NCBI GenBank assembly: GCA_011170375.1
Contig: DUEV01000004.1
Span: 1-64,000 of the forward strand
Source: Dehalococcoidia bacterium
GTDB lineage: Bacteria; Chloroflexota; Dehalococcoidia; Dehalococcoidales; Fen-1064
Length of the DNA stretch: 64,000 bases
Direction: 5' to 3'
The notes below the pieces were generated by a model. It did no database searches. It was not told the origin of the DNA and was given only the letters and a program-made list of their open reading frames with translations. A program made the position numbers and the translations under genes. Below are positions 59,816 to 64,000 of the stretch, one piece after another. The first letter of the stretch is position 1; each line of letters begins with the position of its first letter.

Positions 59816-60848
59816 ACCCACCTCCTCTATCACTCATCCTGAAATTAAGCTCCGCCCCACAGAACCGACATTTTGACCCCGTTAGCCCCACTATTCGAGT
59901 CTGATAGCCAGACCGAGCTACGTTGAGGTTGCCACAGGAGTAACAGACGGTGTTCTCCGCCTCGTGCCCGGGAACGTTGCCCAGGTAAACGAATTTAAGA
60001 CCGGCAGCCCGCCCGATATCATAGGCATGCTCAAGCGTATTAAGGGGGGTCGCCGGTAAGTCCATCATCTGGTACTGGGGATGGAACCGGGTTACGTGCC
60101 ATGGCGTCAGTTCGCCCAGCCTATCATGTATCCAGCCGGCAATACCCCCAAGCTGTTCGTCGTCATCGTTCAAGGTTGGAATAACGTTAGTAACAACCTC
60201 GACATGCATGTTCCACTTTTGCCTAGCCCGCTCCGCCACCTCGAGGATCCCCCTCCAGTGAGTAATCTTCGCCAGTCTATGGTACAAAGAATCGGAAAAC
60301 CCCTTGACATCCACCCGCCAGGCATCCAGATATGGCCCAATGGTGTCCAGCGCCTCGGGAGTCAGGTAGCCGTTGGTAACATAGACGGTATACAGTCCCT
60401 TCTCCTTGGCCAAACGCGCTGAATCCAGAGTATACTCAAACCAGATACTCGGCTCGTTATACGTCCAAGAGATACCCTGACAGTCATAATTTTGTGCCAG
60501 TTCCACTGCCGCCTCTGGCAATACTTCGCGCGAACCATACCACCTTTCCCTATCACGAACAGCCGAAATCTGCCAGTTCTGACAGCCCTCACAGTGAAAA
60601 TTACAGCCCCAGCCGCCCAGCGAAAAGCAAAGACTCCCAGGATAGAAATGGAACAGCGGCTTCTTCTCAATCGGGTCTGCGGCCATTGAAGAGACCTGAG
60701 CGTAGTTGAGGTTATATAGTTGCCCGTCTTTGTTCTGGTACATCCGACAGAAGCCAGACCTGCCCGGACCGATAGTGCACCGCCACTGGCAGGTACCACA
60801 CCGGACATAGGAGGACGGTCGTTTCTCAGAAAGCAGTGCCTCGTGCAT
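59805..60848 (-). CDS. AmmeMemoRadiSam system radical SAM enzyme
   Basis: A 347-residue radical SAM protein. N-terminal cysteines ([19 protein letters not shown]) precede the radical SAM CxxxCxxC in [15 protein letters not shown] (about residues 82-96), then [15 protein letters not shown] and [12 protein letters not shown], all typical of the AmmeMemoRadiSam/PflA-like group. The C-terminus has CYSCGN...CRFCGAEL, a rubredoxin-like or zinc-ribbon pair. The ATG at 60848 is five bases after AGGGG; a GTG two codons earlier is possible. Stop overlaps the start region of the MEMO-AMMECR1 gene. Divergent from the methyltransferase at 60991. Confidence 0.92.
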   Translation of the reverse strand: MHEALLSEKRPSSYVRCGTCQWRCTIGPGRSGFCRMYQNKDGQLYNLNYAQVSSMAADPIEKKPLFHFYPGSLCFSLGGWGCNFHCEGCQNWQISAVRDRERWYGSREVLPEAAVELAQNYDCQGISWTYNEPSIWFEYTLDSARLAKEKGLYTVYVTNGYLTPEALDTIGPYLDAWRVDVKGFSDSLYHRLAKITHWRGILEVAERARQKWNMHVEVVTNVIPTLNDDDEQLGGIAGWIHDRLGELTPWHVTRFHPQYQMMDLPATPLNTLEHAYDIGRAAGLKFVYLGNVPGHEAENTVCYSCGNLNVARSGYQTRIVGLTGSKCRFCGAELNFRMSDRGGGYDD

Positions 60849-60972
60849 TTCCACCCCTGCAGGTTACTCACCAGCCCAATTATATCACTCAGGCTCCGCC
60901 ATATTATACTCCTAATAAGCACAAACCAGAAACAACGAGAGGCTTCATTGCGCTTTGCCACGATAAAGGTGA

Positions 60973-60978
60973 TATAAT
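60973..60978 (+). promoter_or_regulatory. Possible -10 element of the methyltransferase gene
   Basis: TATAAT at 60973-60978, 13 bases before the ATG at 60991, within the 142-base divergent gap. A -35 element at correct spacing is not obvious. The short distance would leave almost no leader. Confidence 0.35.
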
Positions 60979-60990
60979 CCAGAGCAAGAA

Positions 60991-61734
60991 ATGAGCATCG
61001 ACTATACAGATATTTCACAGACATACGACGACTATCGCGCGTTCTCAAAGCACCGAGCCGAAGAGCTGGGCGATTTTGGTGGGATTCGGGAAGGAATGAG
61101 AGTCCTGGATGTGGGCTGTGGTACCGGAAACCTGGCCACTCAACTGCTTGACTTGATGAATCTGGATGTAGTCGGTATTGATATCTCCTTACCCATGCTA
61201 GCAGTAGCCAGGGGAAAATCACTGGAGGTAATATGCACCGATGCAGCCAGTAACAGACTGCCTTTCCGTGACAGCTGCTTTGATATCATAACATCAACCT
61301 ATGTCATTCACCAGATAAGCAACCTTAAACTCATGTTTTCTGAGTGCCATCGGGTCTTAAGGGACGGAGCACTGGTCCTTCTGACATCCAGTCACGAGCA
61401 AATCGAAAACTACCATCCGGTCTTTAAACGGTTTTTCCCCGGTGCTATTGATATCGACAAGGCCAGATTCCCGGACATACCCGTGATATGCGACCTGCTG
61501 GTCACTACCGGATTCCAGGATATTAAACACAAGCAAGTACTCGGCGATAGCATCGTAATAGATGAGGAATACCTGCGCAAGGTAAAAGGCAAATATGTTT
61601 CCACCTATCGTCTTCTGCCCCAGAGTGAGTTCGAGCGCGGGGTTACTGAACTGGAAACCTATATCAGGAGCCTGAGCCAGCCTGAATCCGCAATATGGCG
61701 GGGTACACTGATATGCGGACGAAAGAAGGGTTGA
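60991..61734 (+). CDS. Class I SAM-dependent methyltransferase
   Basis: A 247-residue methyltransferase with motif I VLDVGCGTGNLATQLL (about residues 31-46), motif post-I VVGIDISLPML, CTDAASNRLPFRDSCFDII and a typical LVLLTSSHEQI region. It belongs to the UbiE/Methyltransf_11 group of small-molecule or lipid methyltransferases. The substrate is unknown. It is not clearly related to the methyltransferase at 1064-1837 beyond the common fold. ATG at 60991; monocistronic. Confidence 0.9.
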   Translation: MSIDYTDISQTYDDYRAFSKHRAEELGDFGGIREGMRVLDVGCGTGNLATQLLDLMNLDVVGIDISLPMLAVARGKSLEVICTDAASNRLPFRDSCFDIITSTYVIHQISNLKLMFSECHRVLRDGALVLLTSSHEQIENYHPVFKRFFPGAIDIDKARFPDIPVICDLLVTTGFQDIKHKQVLGDSIVIDEEYLRKVKGKYVSTYRLLPQSEFERGVTELETYIRSLSQPESAIWRGTLICGRKKG

Positions 61735-61765
61735 AGCAGAGATAGAACTCTCTCGAATACAACTA

Positions 61766-62377
61766 TTAGTCTCCTGCCATTTTCCCAGCCCTCGGCAGGT
61801 AGCCCTTTGAAACGCTTTCTTCAATCATTGCCAGAACAAACTTCCACAATTCTTGAGAGCTTTCCTGAATAATCTGGTTTACTTCCAATACCTGTTCGTA
61901 GGTAATGCCATCCTCCAACCACCGTTTCCCCTGGGTATAGTAGTTGTGTAATAGTGGCATGAGGCGGTCGAGTACCCTGGCAAACTTCGCTTCCGGAGTC
62001 GTGCCCCCTTCAAATTCGTCCCACAATTCTCGAATTTCCTGAGCCTGCCCGGCAGGTAGCAGCCCAAAGATACGCCCAGCCGCCCGGTCTTCCCGCTCAG
62101 CCTTGTCTATAGCGCCGATTCTATCGTAAATACCAGTATCCCCGGCATCTATCTCAACAATATCGTGGACGAGCAGCATTTTAATAACCCGGAGCAGCTC
62201 AATCTCTTCCTGACAGTGCTCAGCCAGGAGCAGTGCCGTGGTTGCCACATGCCAGCTATGCTCGGCTGAGTTTTCCCGTCGACTGGCATCTGCGATGTAT
62301 GCCCTTCGAAAAACAGTTTTCAGCCTGTCAATCTCCATTAAGAACTCAATCTGTTTTGATAGACGCTCTTCAGACAT
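61766..62377 (-). CDS. HD-domain phosphohydrolase (YfbR/HDDC2-like)
   Basis: A 203-residue HD hydrolase. Metal ligands: H in NSAEHSWHVATTALLLAEH (about residues 36-54), the HD pair in MLLVHDIVEIDAGD (about 68-81) and a later Asp in FARVLDRLMPLLHNY. This arrangement is that of the YfbR/HDDC2 5'-deoxynucleotidase group, acting on dNMPs. ATG at 62377, with AGAGGGG upstream. It converges with the methyltransferase gene (31-base gap). Confidence 0.88.
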   Translation of the reverse strand: MSEERLSKQIEFLMEIDRLKTVFRRAYIADASRRENSAEHSWHVATTALLLAEHCQEEIELLRVIKMLLVHDIVEIDAGDTGIYDRIGAIDKAEREDRAAGRIFGLLPAGQAQEIRELWDEFEGGTTPEAKFARVLDRLMPLLHNYYTQGKRWLEDGITYEQVLEVNQIIQESSQELWKFVLAMIEESVSKGYLPRAGKMAGD

Positions 62378-62492
62378 TACTCTTGCCCCTCTAAAGTACT
62401 AATCATCGTAAAATACCCTGATTGCCCTCGTGAATTGCAGCATTATAGCATAAATAGGCGTCACTACGTAGCCTAAAACAGAGCTGGTGCTA

Positions 62493-62521
62493 TTGACAAA
62501 TCCGCCTGCACCTGATAGTAT
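62493..62521 (+). promoter_or_regulatory. Sigma70-type promoter of the pantothenate operon
   Basis: TTGACA at 62493-62498, then exactly 17 bases, then TAGTAT at 62516-62521. The expected start near 62528 gives a 175-base leader before the first gene. Confidence 0.75.
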
Positions 62522-62527
62522 TCAAGT

Positions 62528-62643
62528 ACCGGTGAGAACAAGGCCACCAACCGGGCAGGTGGTGAGCCGCCGGGGTGTTTAACAACAGATGGTCGCTTGG
62601 ATCGGATACGACCGAGACGGCAAAAATAAGAAACGTTTTGATG
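62528..62643 (+). promoter_or_regulatory. Structured 5' leader of the pan operon (possible cis-regulatory RNA)
   Basis: The leader contains several inverted repeats before the terminator: CCGGTG...CACCAACCGG (starting 62529, with bulged AA), GGTGG-TGAG-CCGCC, and TCGGATACGACCGA. It does not match SAM, TPP, FMN, glycine or T-box conserved blocks that I could check by eye. Because the genes encode pantothenate synthesis and the 'pan' RNA motif (hairpins with two bulged adenosines, reported upstream of panB/C/D genes, including in Chloroflexi) is a precedent, a member of that class is worth testing. That identification is inference. Confidence 0.45.
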
Positions 62644-62677
62644 CCCTCTCTGGTAGTACCTGAGAGGGTATTTTTAT
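62644..62677 (+). terminator. Intrinsic terminator within the pan leader (attenuator)
   Basis: CCCTCTC (62644-62650) pairs with GAGAGGG (62662-62668), extended inward by GGTA/TACC, and is followed by TATTTTTATT. It lies 26 bases upstream of the first start codon and downstream of the only visible promoter, so it must be read through or prevented from forming for the operon to be expressed. Confidence 0.8.
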
Positions 62678-62702
62678 TCCGGGCTTTGGAGTGAGGTGCG
62701 AA

Positions 62703-63593
62703 ATGCCAAAGCTGGGATTTATCGGAGCTGGAACAGTAGGAACGGCACTGGCAATCAGGCTGAGTGAACGTGGCCAATCAGTGGTCGCAGTCTCCAGTCG
62801 AAGCCAGACATCAGCCGAGAAGCTGGCGCAGGCTATTGACGGCTGTCGTGCCCTTGACAGTAGCCAGGCAGTGGCTGATGTCGCCGAGCTGGTCTTCATC
62901 ACCACCCCAGATGACGCTATCGCCACCGTAGTATCCACCGTAAACTGGCACTCCGGCCAGAGCGTCGTTCACTGCAGCGGCGCTGATTCGGTTGATACCC
63001 TTGAGCCAGCCAGAAAGCAGGGTGCCAGCGTTGGCGCCATTCACCCTCTTCAGACCTTTGCCAGCGTTGAGCAGGCAATCAACAATATCTCCGGCTCGAC
63101 CTTTGCGCTTGAAGCCCAGGAACCTCTGCTGAGTACCCTAAAAGAAATAGCCACCACCCTTGATGGAACCTGGATAGAACTGACAGCCGATGACAAGGTG
63201 CTCTACCACGCCGCCGCCGTTATCGCCTGTAACTACCTCGTTACTCTGGTCAAACTGGCCACCGACCTGTGGCAGACCTTCGACGTCCCACCAGAGCGAG
63301 CTACTCAAGCATTACTCCCGTTGCTGCGTGGGACGATTGCCAATATCGAAAGAGTGGGCATACCAAAATGCCTCACCGGCCCGATTGCCCGAGGTGACAC
63401 CGGCACCATCAGGAAACACATTGATGCCATGAAGAAAGCAGCCCCAGACCTGCTCCCCACCTATCTTGACCTGGGCCGACAGACTATTCCGATTGCTCTG
63501 GCCAAGGGGAGAATTGACCAGCACCAGGCGGAGGAACTGCAAAAGTTACTTACGAATTCTACAGAAAAGGTTAAAATAACGGAACGAACATGA
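62703..63593 (+). CDS. Rossmann-like NADP oxidoreductase, DUF2520 type
   Basis: A 296-residue protein with an N-terminal NAD(P)-binding domain ([22 protein letters not shown], residues 3-24, resembling ProC/F420-dependent oxidoreductases) and a C-terminal helical DUF2520 domain ([35 protein letters not shown]). Members often lie next to panB/panC/panD and are suspected to act in pantothenate synthesis, possibly as a ketopantoate-reductase-like enzyme; that role is inference. I used the ATG at 62703, six bases after GAGG, rather than the GTG at 62691. panD follows after 16 bases. Confidence 0.88.
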   Translation: MPKLGFIGAGTVGTALAIRLSERGQSVVAVSSRSQTSAEKLAQAIDGCRALDSSQAVADVAELVFITTPDDAIATVVSTVNWHSGQSVVHCSGADSVDTLEPARKQGASVGAIHPLQTFASVEQAINNISGSTFALEAQEPLLSTLKEIATTLDGTWIELTADDKVLYHAAAVIACNYLVTLVKLATDLWQTFDVPPERATQALLPLLRGTIANIERVGIPKCLTGPIARGDTGTIRKHIDAMKKAAPDLLPTYLDLGRQTIPIALAKGRIDQHQAEELQKLLTNSTEKVKITERT

Positions 63594-63609
63594 CACGAGG
63601 GGAGATACG

Positions 63610-63981
63610 ATGAGAATTATGCTGAAGAGTAAAATCCACCGGGCCCATGTCACTGACTGTAACATCGACTACGAGGGTAGCATAACCATCGACCGAAAGC
63701 TCATGGAGGAAGCCGACATCCTGCCCTACGAACAGGTGCAGGTGCTCGACATCAACAACGGCTCCCGCTTCACCACTTATGCTATCGAGGGGGGCCCGGG
63801 TGAGATTTGCATCAACGGTGCCGCTGCCAGGTTGGTCTCCGTCGGAGACTTAGTCATTATTCTCTCCTACTGCCATCTAAGAGACGACGAAGCCCGCCGT
63901 TTCAAACCGACACTGGTCCACGTCGACGCTAATAACATCAGCACCTCGGTACGACGAACCATCGAAACCGCTCCAGTCTAA
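63610..63981 (+). CDS. panD: Aspartate 1-decarboxylase
   Basis: A 123-residue pyruvoyl-dependent decarboxylase making beta-alanine for pantothenate. The self-cleavage site is the Gly-Ser in DYEGSITID (about residues 22-30; family consensus YxGS). Other conserved segments are [27 protein letters not shown] and [17 protein letters not shown]. Normal length. The gene follows the DUF2520 gene closely and is followed by another start with a strong ribosome site, consistent with a pan operon. Confidence 0.95.
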   Translation: MRIMLKSKIHRAHVTDCNIDYEGSITIDRKLMEEADILPYEQVQVLDINNGSRFTTYAIEGGPGEICINGAAARLVSVGDLVIILSYCHLRDDEARRFKPTLVHVDANNISTSVRRTIETAPV

Positions 63982-63992
63982 GGAGGGGGACA

Positions 63993-64000
63993 ATGCGTAC
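63993..64000 (+). CDS. Start of the next pan-operon gene (cut by window end)
   Basis: An ATG at 63993 is preceded by AGGAGGGGG and follows the panD stop by 11 bases. Only two codons and part of a third (MRT or similar) are in the window, so the product cannot be identified; panB or panC would fit the context. Confidence 0.5.

Noticed and set aside
62528-62643. T-box or SAM riboswitch upstream of the pan genes
   Set aside because: The T-box core (AGGGTGGNACCGCG) and the S-box blocks are both absent; only generic hairpins and a terminator are visible.

Overview
The window looks like a chromosomal segment of an anaerobic Chloroflexota bacterium, most likely of the Dehalococcoidia type. That assignment is an inference from gene content: many oxygen-sensitive Fe-S flavoenzymes, pyruvate:ferredoxin oxidoreductase, HdrABC-like proteins, paired CaiB/BaiF CoA-transferases, an AmmeMemoRadiSam locus and a tubulin/FtsZ-superfamily protein, with no respiratory oxidase in sight. 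No rRNA or taxonomic marker was compared. There is no CRISPR array, phage or insertion sequence. Coding density is high, operons are short, overlaps of the ATGA type are frequent, and GTG/TTG starts are common.

Layout. 1-4264 (minus strand): a partial squalene-cyclase-repeat-like protein, dCMP deaminase, a methyltransferase and a NUDIX hydrolase. The NUDIX gene is preceded by a complete sigma70-type promoter, a SAM-I riboswitch and terminator hairpins; an alkaline-phosphatase-superfamily gene follows. 4380-11184: tRNA-Pro, an intergenic repeat, then one minus-strand operon joining pyruvate:ferredoxin oxidoreductase (porG-D-A-B) to NuoE-, NuoF- and HoxU-like NADH-diaphorase subunits, and tRNA-Arg. 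11289-17106: two ion transporters (ArsB/NhaD type and CaCA type), an MBL-fold hydrolase, an enoyl-CoA hydratase family protein and a membrane-anchored HtrA protease. 17538-24524: a second NuoF/HoxU pair behind its own promoter, an Fe-S aldo/keto reductase, threonine aldolase, a frameshifted transaldolase and a tubulin-like GTPase. 24615-35082: an NDP-forming acyl-CoA synthetase alpha-type protein, ACT-malic enzyme, and a six-gene operon hdrC-hdrB-hdrA-hdrA-frdB-frdA. These genes together suggest a malate/fumarate/pyruvate node linked to electron bifurcation or confurcation.

35274-44762 (plus strand): two tRNA-Ser genes, an MFS transporter, a second large repeat, then dprA-topA-xer-pepP-efp-PHP-formyltransferase. 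44772-49690 (minus strand): DAHP synthase, aspS, tig, clpP. 49848-55615: a GGCT-like protein, a GDPD, a RarA protein fused to an alpha/beta hydrolase, and two CaiB-type CoA-transferases. 55612-57722: a translationally coupled pair, a Schlafen/AlbA_2-domain protein and a Cas4-like plus DEDD-type nuclease. This pair is AT-shifted in its first gene and is the best candidate here for an undescribed defence module. 57796-61734: nitroreductase, the MEMO-AMMECR1 fusion with its radical SAM partner, and a methyltransferase. 61766-64000: an HD hydrolase and the start of a pantothenate operon (DUF2520-type dehydrogenase, panD, start of the next gene) behind a promoter, a structured leader and an intrinsic terminator.

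The strongest leads are: (1) the RarA-hydrolase fusion; (2) the AlbA_2/nuclease pair; (3) the GQCG-type tubulin homologue; (4) the Hdr-fumarate reductase operon; (5) a SAM-I riboswitch placed in front of a NUDIX gene; and (6) a three-copy intergenic palindromic repeat family. All functional statements come from reading the sequence and from family knowledge; no database search was run.
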